Assembly: GCA_013399695.1 (NCBI GenBank)
Contig: VXAU01000929.1
Span: forward strand, 1,096,122-1,160,121
Length of the DNA: 64,000 nucleotides
Direction: 5' to 3'
Source: Formicarius rufipectus
Taxonomy: Eukaryota; Chordata; Aves; Passeriformes; Formicariidae
Numbering within the stretch: position 1 is the stretch's first letter; each line of letters starts with the position of its first letter. Both the position numbers and the translations under genes were made by a program. The notes under the pieces are model-generated. The model was not told the DNA's origin. It worked only from the letters and a program-made list of their open reading frames with translations, and did no database searches. Positions 24,901 through 36,900 of this stretch are shown here, one piece after another.

Positions 24901-27900
24901 AGCTGCATCCAAGAAAGTTTTATAGAAAACATTTAATTTGTTTTGCTGTTGGAGGAGTGACATGTAATGAACACATGGTTGCACTGAGTGAGACAGTTGG
25001 TGTTGTAAAACATGTTGAAATACCTCGGATAAATTGCTGCTTTTTTAATATTGTAATAGGGAGATGGTGATAATGAAACTCCTATGCTTTTAGACTCAGA
25101 AATACCACTGTTTTGAATTTCTGCATCATTTTAGTAGCTATGCCATAGAGCAATCATAGCAGAAACTGGCTCCCTTGAGCCCTTGGTCAGAAATGTTCAT
25201 GCAGCAGAGAAGCAAAGCATCTACTTTGCCTGTGTGCTCTGGCCTTTGTGAGGAGTTAATTGTTCAGAGCATTTCTGCTGTTCGTATTGGACTCCTTTTG
25301 CTAATATTGTCACCTAAGCTATGGCAGAGCATGGAATCATTGTAATTCTACCTTTTTCTTTATTGGCATGTTAGAGATGGATAACAGTGTTCAAATCATT
25401 TTCACCTGGAGAGAAGAGCAATCCTGAGTTTCCTTGAGGCAAATCAAATTAAGGGGTATAATGTGCTAATCTGTCAAAGTTGTTACTGTCAAAGCTCCCT
25501 GTAATGTGTATTTATTGCTGGTAATTCCTTGGGTTTTTTCGACTGACTTAACTGCTTATTTTTCTCCACAGATTGCAGCTAAACAAGCTGCAGCTGCTGC
25601 TACTCAGACCATTGCAGCTTCTCAGAATGCAGCTGTTTCAAACAAGAACACAGCAGCCCACCAGCAACTTGTGCAGAGCTGTAAGGTGAGCAGAGCACAA
25701 CCCACTGACAAACCAACCTTGGCCCCTGCCTCATGGGGAGCTGAACACCACCCTCCATAACACTGCTGCTAACTCAAAAAGGGATTTAACACCCCCCCAA
25801 CAGCTGCCAGATGGGTTCTGGAGAGCCCTCCTTTCTTGTGTGCTCCGTGTGTTACTCTCCTGGGGCCTTGGGAGGCTGAGCTGCTGTACCTGGCTGCTGC
25901 AGACACCCTGCAAACACCTCACCATGAGGCTGACAGGCAGGTGTCTGTTGAGGAGCAGCCAGCTGACCTGAAGCGGGCACTCTGGGAAGGGGTTTGGTGC
26001 AAAGCAGGTCCCAGGGCTGTGTGTATTGGGGCTGGAGGTGTGTGTGTGTGGGGGTGAGTGTGTGTGTATTGGGGTTCTGTGTGTGTGTGCACATGTTGGG
26101 GCTGTGTGTGCATATGTTGGGGCTCTGTGTGTGTGCGTGTTGGGGCTGTGTGTGTGTTTGCAGGGGCTCTGTGTGTGCGTGTTGGGGCTGTGTGCGTGCG
26201 CGTGTTGGGGCTGTGCGTGCGCGTGTTGGGGCTGTGCGTGCGCGTGTTGGGGCTGTGCGTGCGCGCGTGTTGGGGCTCTGTGTGTGCGCGTGTTGGGGCT
26301 CTGTGTGTGCGCGTGTTGGGGCTCTGTGTGCGCGTGTTGGGGCTGTGTGTGCGTGTGTTTGCAGAAGCTCTGTGTGTGTGCTGGGGCTGCAGCCTGGCTG
26401 TGGTTGGAGTCTTGGGGGTACAGGTGGGATCCTCAGCAGCTCTGTGGCCACCACAGCAGGCTCTTGGCTGGTCCATGCTGTGGACCAGAGGTAACCTGTG
26501 AGTTTTCCACAGTGAGGGTTGCAGTAGCCCTAGTGATTTACACTACCATGAAGTTCTTATTTAACATGTTGGTTACATAATTGGTTACATAACTAACAAC
26601 TGATCCTGCCATTCTGATATTGCACCTCCAAGGAACTGGCACCTTAAATGTCACCATGAAAAAATAAAGTTACAGGTCTGGCTGTGGGGTTACCATGATT
26701 GCTGGCTGGAAGGGAAAGCCGTCAAGACCACAGATTTCAGGGTGGGTCTGCAGTCAAGCACAGATCCTGTAGTTTCAAAGGTAGAATTCAGAGTCTGGTG
26801 TAAAGCTTCTCTCTCTTGTGTTTGAGCTATATTTGGCAGATTAGTTTCTGGCTTTGGCTAATAAAGAAATTACATTTAAATAAAAAATAAAAAAAGGCAA
26901 TGGAATGCAGAAGGGTTTTCATCTGCATTGAAGAGCAGTTACGTGGAGAACAATAAAAGCATTAAAGAAGGTATTGTTAAAATCCATATTAACATTCAGC
27001 AGTTACTTCTTGTCATGGTGACAATCCTAAGAAATGTTGGAGTTAAATAAGGTCTCTCAAGTACATCTCAAAATTGGGTTGTAGAGAGGTGCTATTTCAG
27101 TATAAATTAAAAAAAGAAAATCAAGCTGATTCACTGTATTGTTGCAGTTCATTCTAATTTTGTCTCAGTGCTCATTTATTAGATAGCAGAGAAGATCCAG
27201 TGTCTACTCTTTCACTTTTTGTGGTGGTGGTGGTTTAGTATTTCCCTGCTCAGGTTACTGTGAGATGGGTGGACAAGGACCATCAGTGGAGAGTCCAGGA
27301 GTAAAGTTTTAGCAATACACGCTTGCCATACTGTAAAGTTTGTGTTGTTGAAGGTCAAGGAAGTGTAGGCTGAGGTGCTTGTGGGTAAAAGGCAGAGGTT
27401 TTTCTGAAAGCACGACCTTCTTTTGAAAACAAATCTGTCACCTCCACTACTGGCATTTGGACATGCAAAGGAGGTAATTAAAAAAACTTGATGAACGTAA
27501 TTCTGCATAAAATCTAGGATTGTCTTGTGGGACCCTTAAACTAAAAAGTAGCTTAAATAAAGTTTTCTTATAAGGAGAAGATCTCTAAAAAAACCCTATT
27601 GCATTTTAATTTGATTCTATGGAATCCTGAATGAATTCTGTGAAGGTACAAGAGCATTTTACCTATGGATGCTACAGTTGTCTTTAAGGGGAGTGGGGAG
27701 AGTGCTTGTTTTAGTGTCAGAGGGTTTTGAGTTCTTGTTTATTTACTGAAATCTTTTCCCTTTGTTTATTTAGAATGTTGCAGACCACATTCCTCAGCTG
27801 GTGCAGGGTGTAAGAGGAAGTCAAGCTCAGGCAGAAGACCTCAGTGCCCAGCTTGCTTTAATAAATTCCAGCCAGAATTTCCTCCAGGTGAAGTGAATCA

Positions 27901-30900
27901 ATCACTGTAGTAGATGAAAAGAGCATTTTTTTAGTGCTGCATGCTTTAATTGGTGATAAATAAACAGTAAACTGTTAAGAACCATGTAAAGAAGTTCATC
28001 ACTGACTGTGAGCCATAGCTGAGGAGAATTTAGTTGCTCAGGGGAGATGGCTGATTCTGTGGGGAGTGAAAACTGCTGAAACAGAGGATAAAAGTAACAA
28101 GAAAACTAATGTTCATGGAGAAGGGACATTCACTGCTGTAGCACTTGCCTTCTGGGAGAGAGTTTAAAGAACAGGATGCAGAGAATTCAGCATCTTTCTG
28201 AGTAGAGGTCTGAATGTGTGAGTGCTGCTGTAACCTTCTTAGCAAGGTAAATGTAGTGTTACAGCAACCAGCTCCAGCATTCCTCAGAAATAAAAGGGAC
28301 TATTACCATGGTTTTTCAGATATTAGCCTGCAAAATGGATCTAGGTTGAACCTTTGGACAAAGCACAAAATTTGGCTCTGTGCTTTTTCAAAAACATCCT
28401 AAAAATAGAACAGAAAGATTAGAATATTAAACACTGGTAACAAAACTGAGTTTATTGCTGACATTACAAGAAACAAACAGAAGAAGCCAATTCCAATGAC
28501 ATGATCATTACTTGGCACCGGTTAGTCTTGCCTTAAATGTGGTTGCTGTTGGCAGTGTTTTTATGGTTCCACATAGGCAGAGGTGTCACAAACCATACTC
28601 TGACTCTGCTTAAGTACTTTGCCTTCTGGTTCCCTCTGGGTCATTCAAATGACCAATCCATCTCCCACGTGGCTCTATGTGTGTGATGATGATTAGAATC
28701 AACAAAGTATTTTAATTGTATTAGAAGTAGTCTCTGTCATAGCTTGAATTTAGTTTTCAGTTTCTATAGTTTGGGGAGAGTTTGATATTTAGAAGCACAG
28801 AGACAAATTTGCCATCTGTGCCACCTGGATCTGCTTGTACCACGTGGGTGCCGAATGGCAGAAGGGCACATTGCAATGTTTTTAAGCAGACTGCATGAGC
28901 ACTCAGAGGCCTCAGGCAGGCACTGGTCCCAGTGCTGTGGTCCCTGTTAGAGCACAGGGGAGCCCTGCTGCAGTGGCACAGCACCGTGCCACTGTGACAG
29001 GGGCAGGGCTGGGCATGGCCAGTACAGAAAACTCCAGAACCTCGTGAACCTGTGGGTAAAGGAAGAAGTTTCTTTGTTGAACCCCCAAGTCTTCTTTGAG
29101 GAAAATGAGCCAAGCCAATGGTGTTCCCTGGTGTTCTTTCCACAGCCTGGAAGTAAAATGGTGGCCTCTGCCAAGGCTGCAGTGCCCACGGTGACGGATC
29201 AGGCAGCAGCAATGCAGCTCAGTCAGTGTGCCAAGAACCTTGCCACCAGCCTGGCTGAGCTGAGAACAGCCTCCCAGAAGGTGGGTAAATGCTGCTTTGA
29301 GTCAGCTCAAGCAAATGGCTTGGTGTGGGCCCCAGGGAAATGGCTGATGCTCACACTGCAGTTTGCTCACACTTCCAGGTGGCTCCTGAGTCACAGGAAA
29401 GTGGAGGGAGAAGTGACAGGAAGACTGAAAAACCTCTGCTACCCTTTGCATACCAAAAAATAGAGGAGAAGGGTGTGCAGAGCAGCACATGCAGGCTCTG
29501 AGCTGCTGTTGTGCTTGAGGGGCAGGGGGCAAGGGGGCAGATGTGCAGCAGGGAGAGCCCAGCTGGGGCACTGAGAGCTGCAGCCACCATCTCTAAACCT
29601 CAGGGGAGCACAGGCTCTCTGTGGTTCACACACAGATTCCTCAACTGTGGAGAGGCTTAAAAAAGGCAATCAGTGCACAGTCTGATCTTTTTTTTTGTGT
29701 GTGTACCCTGAGGCCCAAAACCAGGGGTGGTGCATGTAGGTGGCTGCACCTGAGCCAGCGTTAAAATTCCCAGCTCAGCCTGGTGCCTGTGGGCTGCCAC
29801 ATCACCAGGTCAGGGTGGCTCCAGTCATGATCCAGTCAGACCCTGGTCCAAAGGAGCAGTCCAGGCTGCTGCAGTTGTTCCCACAGCCTGGTGTGAGGTA
29901 GGTGTGCCCAGCCTGAGTGCATCCCATTCCCCTGGTGCCTCCTGACAGCATGTTACCCTCCTCCCAGACGAAGAATGTGCAGGAGTTTGGAGCCCACGAT
30001 GTGCAGCACCTGGAGTGCCCACAGTGGCCTCTAGAGCAGTGAGAGGAATCACTTGGGAGGGGGGAGGTTCTGTCTGCAGCATTTACACGTCCTGGTGGTT
30101 GCTCCCAGCTCTGACAGTGCTGCTGGTGTGGTTTGTGGACAGGCTCACGAGGCTTGTGGCCCCATGGAGATCGACTCCGCTTTGAACACGGTGCAGACGC
30201 TGAAGAACGAGCTGCAGGATGCGAAGATGGCAGCGGTGGAAGGACAGCTGAAACCTCTGCCAGGAGAAACTGTAACTCAGGGGGCATCTTCTTCACTTAA
30301 AAACAAACACACAAAGCTAGCTGTTAAAAGATTTTAATATTGGAGTAGAAACAAGTCGTGACGCTTCGGGTAACGATGATGCTCATAGGATTTTGCAGCA
30401 ATTCCCTTAGAAAGAGGGTGTGTTACTGCTACAGCAAATGTGTGCTCCGTGGTAGAATTATTCCTAGGACTGCAGGGCCTCCTTCTGAATTGTACAGATT
30501 ATGATTTAGTAGCAGTGATGTTTCAGTCTTGTCAAAAAGAATTCTTTTCATCAGTGACAAAGATGAAAACCCAGTAGTTCTACGACAGCCAGCCCTGGTT
30601 GGCTTAGAAAATGAAATGGTGTATTTGGGAGCTCAAAAACAAACAACCTTCACCTCAGATGAGAATATTTACTTCCATTGCTGATTGTAAAATAGTTTTG
30701 TTAGATTTCTCAATGTATTAATTTATTTTATCCTGGACAGGGAAAACATACTAGTTGGGTTTCAGAGAAACTGTGTGTGTTCAGTAGCTGAGGTAAAAGT
30801 TTGGGGGTTTTGGGGTTTTGTACTTTTTAGTACTATTTAAAAAACAAGTGTGTTTTAGTTGAGCTTAAACTAAGAATTCTGCCCTTTGCAATTTTCCACA

Positions 30901-33900
30901 GCTTGAGAAATGCACTCAGGACCTGGGAAGTACATCCAAAGCAGTTGGCTCTTCCATGGCCCAGTTATTAACTTGTGCTGCTCAGGGCAACGAGCACTAC
31001 ACAGGTAGTGTTTTGTTCATGATATCTCTGTAAAACCTCTACTTTCCATCAAATACTTGATAAAGGGTTTTCTTATCACAGACTGCTTAAATCAAGGAAT
31101 GACTCATTTTTTTTTTAAATGCTGGTAGTGAATTGTGGCAAGTTACTAAGAATTGCTGGTGTGATTCATGTGCTTCATAAAAGGACAGTGATGCAACCTG
31201 CTCTATCTTCAGTCAGAACAGACTGGGACATCTGTTGTTTTTGTAAATACATGCCACTGAAACTGGGAAGGACAGAGGTAAAATGTATTGCAGTGGAAAG
31301 GTCAGTGCCACTGGAAATGTTGCTCTGTGCTTTCAAAAGGTTTAAAGGGTCCTCTGGGTTTGTTTTGAAGCAACAGGATGCAAATGTAGCTGGGGTGGCT
31401 TGGTGGTGTTCAGAGCTGCATCTCCTACTGGCTGGTACCAGTTTCCAAACCGGGTGAGACCAGTTTACCAACTGGATCACATTTGCACAGTTGGAGGTGA
31501 AGCCAACAGGGAATGTGGGCACACAGATTCTGCAATTTGGTTTTGCACCTGTACTTTTAGAAACCAAAAACTCCTTAATAGGAAAAACACTCCTGCAGGA
31601 CGGGCAAAAGTTTGCTCTTTGATGTTAGGATGCTCTGTGTTCTTATTTCTGTAAGAAGTGAAAGTTGCTGGTGCAAATGGTACTCTGAAGGTTTTTTTCT
31701 AATATTACTGGTTAAATGCATTATGGCAATTAGCACTTCATTGGATATAATTGCATCAGGGCTCCATAACTTAGAGTTGCTTTCATTTGAAGCAGATGTA
31801 ATTGCATCAGGATGGCTCGTGTCTCTCTCACAGTTACGGGAAGTCAGCACAGGGTGTCTGGCAAGGGAGTACAGATGTATCGGTACAGCTGACAATGAAC
31901 ACTTGAATCTTATCAAGTTGTAGGAAACACTACAAAGCAATGAGTTGCTTTTCCTAATGCTCAAAAACAGAAGAATGAGACCATTATTATTAGTCCTGTA
32001 CCTTAGCACTGGAGTTGATGGATGTCTGTTAATGTTGACCAAAAAGACCACAGAAAATAATTTCATGGCATCTTTTCCGTGACCTCATTCATTTATTTTT
32101 TTAATGCCTGTATTCACAGTGATGTTGGCTTATACCAAGTTGTATTATTGCAAATAATCTCTTTTTTATTGCTTGAACTTAAACCGTTGTTTAGGTTATT
32201 CTCTAAGAAATCCAAGGCTGGGTTTTCAGCAGCAGCCACAGCTCTGAGCTCGCGTGCTCCATTCTTGCAGTTACTTTCCCCATAGCTTAGAGTGGGAGTT
32301 TCCCCTCACAAGTTTTAGATTTTCTCCTTTTCCTTTGCTTCACTAAGATGTCACTTGTGGAGAGCTGTGCCCAGAACATGCTCCTTGGGCTATAATATTT
32401 ACTTTATGGCTCCACTACAGACATTTCTCCGAGCCAATGGTGCTGTGTATTTCAAATGTGTTCACGTGTGAAGATTTTCCTTTAAATTGCATTTGCAATG
32501 GGGTCATTACATGCAAATTAATGTCATAGAATACAGAGATTTTTAAGGATACTAATAGAATCCCTGGTGAAATGTCCATGTAGGAGTTGCTGCCAGAGAA
32601 ACTGCTCAGGCTTTGAAGACTTTGGCTCAGGCAGCACGAGGGGTTGCAGCGTCCACTTCTGACCCTGTGGCAGCACATGCAATGCTGGACTCAGCAAGGG
32701 ATGTGATGGAAGGTTCTGCTATGCTGATCCAGGAGGCCAAGCAAGCCCTGGCTGCCCCGGGGGATGCAGACAGTCAGCAGAGATTAGCCCAGGTGAGTCC
32801 CAGCTTGTGCAGCTCCACAAACTGTCAAACACCCACTGAATTGGCTGCAAAGGCAGCATTAAACAGGGGAGAGAACAACAAAATAAGGCTGCAAGGAGTG
32901 TCAGCTCTCAGACAGTAACACCACGTGTGTGTTAAACAATGTAGATGGTCCGAAGTGTGGTATTTTAGTCATCTTTCAGGAAAAGTTACAAAGATGCAGC
33001 TAAATGCTTTTACTCACAACACGGGTGAGTAGAGCGACTGCAGAAGTGAACCAGCCACGCCACTGATCATTATTAAATAGAGGATCTGTATTCATGTTAT
33101 GTTCAAAAAGCGAGTGCTTGTTTTCTGCAGATGTGGCACCACTGCTTTTGAAGACATTAGGGGCTGCCAGGCTCTTTTTGTACTGATTTGAAACATTCTC
33201 TGATTGGCCTGCACAGTAAATAATTTCTTGTAAAGAGACTTCTGTTTTAATCAGGACCTTGTAAAAAGTAGCATGTAAAGAATTTCTGTGATTAGTATGT
33301 AAGGTGCTTCAGGAGCATTCCCTCGCCTGCAGTGCTGAAGCCTTTCATCCCAGAGCCCAGAGCAGTGGAGCAGCTGCCCTGCCAACACTGTCCTGTCAGG
33401 TGGGTGAGCACAAAGAAGAATTGCTGCTGGACTACAGGTCAGCAAGCCAAGGAAGCCACTGGCCTCAAAAACGGTCCTGTAAGAGTCAGAATGTAGGAAT
33501 CGCTGGCTGTGGAATAGAGGCTGATCTTATCAATGACCATTTAAACCTTTCTCGGTGTGAATGTGTTTACTTGTGTGTTGTAGGTGGCAAAAGCAGTGTC
33601 TCACTCCTTGAATAACTGTGTGAATTGTCTGCCTGGGCAAAAGGATGTGGATGTGGCCTTAAAGAGTATCGGGGAGTCCAGCAAGAAGCTCCTCGTTGAT
33701 TCGGTGAGATGGCTTTTAATGTGGAAATAAATTTCAGAGAACTGAAGAGCAGGTCTGGGTTCCCCATGACTCAAATTATTATTTAGTAAATGTGCTTTAA
33801 GTAAGCTCTGTGTAAGTTTATGCACCTTAAAGCAGCTGCTCCTGTGGCTGAAATGCTGCTCTGTTTAATGGGAAAGGTAAAATTATCTGTGATTTGTGGA

Positions 33901-36900
33901 GGCAATATTAAAATTGTTGTCATAGATTGGTATCAGGGGTTTTGGGGGGTTTTTTTTTGGAAAATGCCAACTGTGACTCAGCATCTTGAAGAATATGAAA
34001 AGTAGAAAATGATAGTCCTTGTTCCACCTAGAAGTGACTGGTCCAGCTGAAGGAGCATTGTAGTCCAAAAAATGTATGGTCTTTTTGTGCAAGGATTAGA
34101 ATAGTTGTATTTGTTAAATTGTACCTGTGCCTAAACCCCTTTCTTTGCATTGGCACTTTGCCAGAAGGTAACTAATAAGATTTGAACAGCTTTTCTTCTG
34201 TGCCTAACCTTGCTATTCTGTGAATGAAAGAGGAATTGTATTTTTATATGTTTTTGCAATACCTTTTGGTAAAACCAGGGTTTTTTACCAAAAAGAGTTT
34301 TGGGATACCAAAGAGAGTTTAAAGTAATTAATTCTAAAGAGCTGCCAATACTTGTGTGGTGTTCTGAAAATCTTGGCTGTGGAAGTGAATGATGACTTGG
34401 AGACTAAAATTCTCCAACTTCACCTGCTGAGTTCATCATTTTGGATTTTGTAGTTGAGCTGTGAGCCAGCTATTGTTGTCTCTGTCCCTTGAAAATCTCA
34501 CAGACTTATCTGTCCCTTGGGGGAAAGAGGGGGACTGAAGTTGTTAACACAGAGCTTGGTCTCTTCCAGCTACCTCCGAGCTCCAAGTCGTTCCAAGAGG
34601 CTCAGAGTGAGCTGAACCAGGCAGCAGCAGACCTGAACCAGTCAGCAGGAGAGGTTGTCCATGCCACACGGGGCCAGAGTGGGGAACTGGCTGCAGCCTC
34701 TGGGAAATTCAGTGATGACTTTGATGAATTTCTTGATGCTGGCATTGAAATGGCTGGCCAAGCACAAGTAAGTTCTTGATCATGCTAATTGAGACCAGGG
34801 ATTATCTTGGACACAGCAACTTGCAGTGCACTGTGCTGGGTGTAGTATGAGCCTGTCCTGGAGATGGTTGTTAAGATGCAGTCATCCCTCACGGGTTATC
34901 TGCAGGGAGGGGAGCTCAGCATCTGCATTCTGCTCAGGATATTGGTATTTGTTCCTGTGTCCACTCAGAAGTATGACTTTGTACTCCTCTGTCTAGTTTG
35001 GGCAGGTAGCTAATCTGAGCTGTGTATTTGGAGGTACAAAGGTGTGCTGAACCTCTCCAAGTTTAAGAAAAGGGTTGCTTCTGTTTTGGTGGCACTACCA
35101 TGGAACGTAATTTATGTGAATACTGTTCAAAATTTGCGACCTTTCTTTGCTGCTTTTGGCATGCTTTAAGGAGGAGGAAAAGGTACATTAGTATCACCCT
35201 GTGGTGCTGTGGACCTGCTCCAGAGTGGAGCAAACATTTGAAGGGGTCATGGATCTGGCAGCAGGCATGTGCACTTGTGTTCAGTGACTTCAAATCTGGC
35301 AGAGTTCTATTCTGGTGAACTCAGTGGCAATCAGGAATGTTATCCCATGTTGCCCAGCTTGTTCCTGGTGGTCTCTGTGCTCCATTTTATCTTGCTGGGT
35401 ATAGTTGTGTTGAATTCCACCAATTGGTCACTTGACAATGATTTAGCATAACAAATGTCAGCAAATAAAAAAGGATCCCATATCCGGAGAGACAGGAGGA
35501 CTTGGAGAAAAAAGAATTGCAGAGAGTTTTGTCCTAGCTCTTAGGAGGACCTTGCAACCCTGGGAAATGATTGCCAAAGGAAAACTGGCCAGAAGTTCTT
35601 GTCAGTCCTTTGAAGTCATTTATAGAGTGTCTCCAGAACACATGTTTTGTAGACCATGCTGAGTAAAGAGATCAGGCAATGACTGCTGGTTATTCTCTGT
35701 AAGAACTGTGTCATTCAGGTTCCAGATCTGTGAAGTGATTTAGGATCCAAACACAGCTCATGCTCTGAGACTAAGAAAGAGTTGGGTGCTGGACTGTCCC
35801 TTCAGCTGTGGACCTCGTGGACTGGTGGATTGTTTTGTTTGAGGCAATTTAGTGATGGCAAAGGTAGAAATGATACTGTAAATGGCTGCTTGAAAGGAGA
35901 CCTGCTGTTGACCCTGTGGCCCGTGGGAATTTGCTTATCCTGCTAACATAAGGGGTGAATACCATCTCAGTTATCAATGGCTGATCTCTCAAAACAGGAT
36001 GCCTCCTGTCTGTGTCCAGTTATTTGGCCTGGACAGATGCAACACCAGGTGTTTTGGGTGCCTAGCAAAATGTGGGGGAAGGGAGGCAGCGGAATGTATA
36101 AATACAGAGTAAAAGCTATTCCCATCAGCTGAGTAAGATGCAACATCTTCCCATAAAGCCCTGAGCAGACTGTTAGAAAGAATGGATTCACTCAGTGGTT
36201 ACTGACAGAAGAATCTAATCTCAGCTCTTTGCTGTGAAAACGCAGTACTTTTCTGCAACTATTTATATGCAGGTTTCCCTTTTCAAGCAATGGCTTGCAA
36301 TAAGCAATAGAACATCCAAGTCAGAATGTTGACTGAGGGAGGCTTATAGAAACTTACTTTCTTGGGATAGGGGACTTTGTGGAGGGATATTTTTGGGAGA
36401 GTAATTCCAGTGAGATGCTGTGGGGGGCACAGAGGCTGCTGGAACACCGAGTTGTATGCAGACTGAGTAATGTGCGGCAGTTGTGCCAGGCAGAGACACA
36501 AGAGAGTCCTGACAACAAAGGCATTGTTCAACAAGTAGTAAAGTTTCTCCATTGCTCAATGGTGAATGCAGCCATTGTTAGAAACCCAGCTATTTGCTGT
36601 AGGGGTTTCTGTGATGTGAGTGGAGCTGCAGGCACCTGTCTGGGTGAGCAGGGGCTTTGCTCCATGCCCTTCTCTGGGCTGTGGGCTCACTGTGTCAGTG
36701 GGCTCAGGTGGATGAACAAACTGGCCTTCCAAGTCTTTTTTGCAAATTCAGCTCTTAATGTTATGCTGCTGTGGCTTTCCAGACTAAAGAGGACCAGATT
36801 CAAGTCATAGGCAACCTCAAGAGCATCTCTATGGCTTCCAGCAAGCTGTTACTGGCTGCCAAGTCTCTCTCTGTTGATCCTGGAGCTCCTAATGCCAAGA

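Noticed and set aside
25852..26580. Several overlapping long frames in both directions with Cys/Val or Thr/His/Pro repeats
   Set aside because: They come from the TG/CG-rich array. Many frames open at once over the same bases is the mark of a simple repeat.
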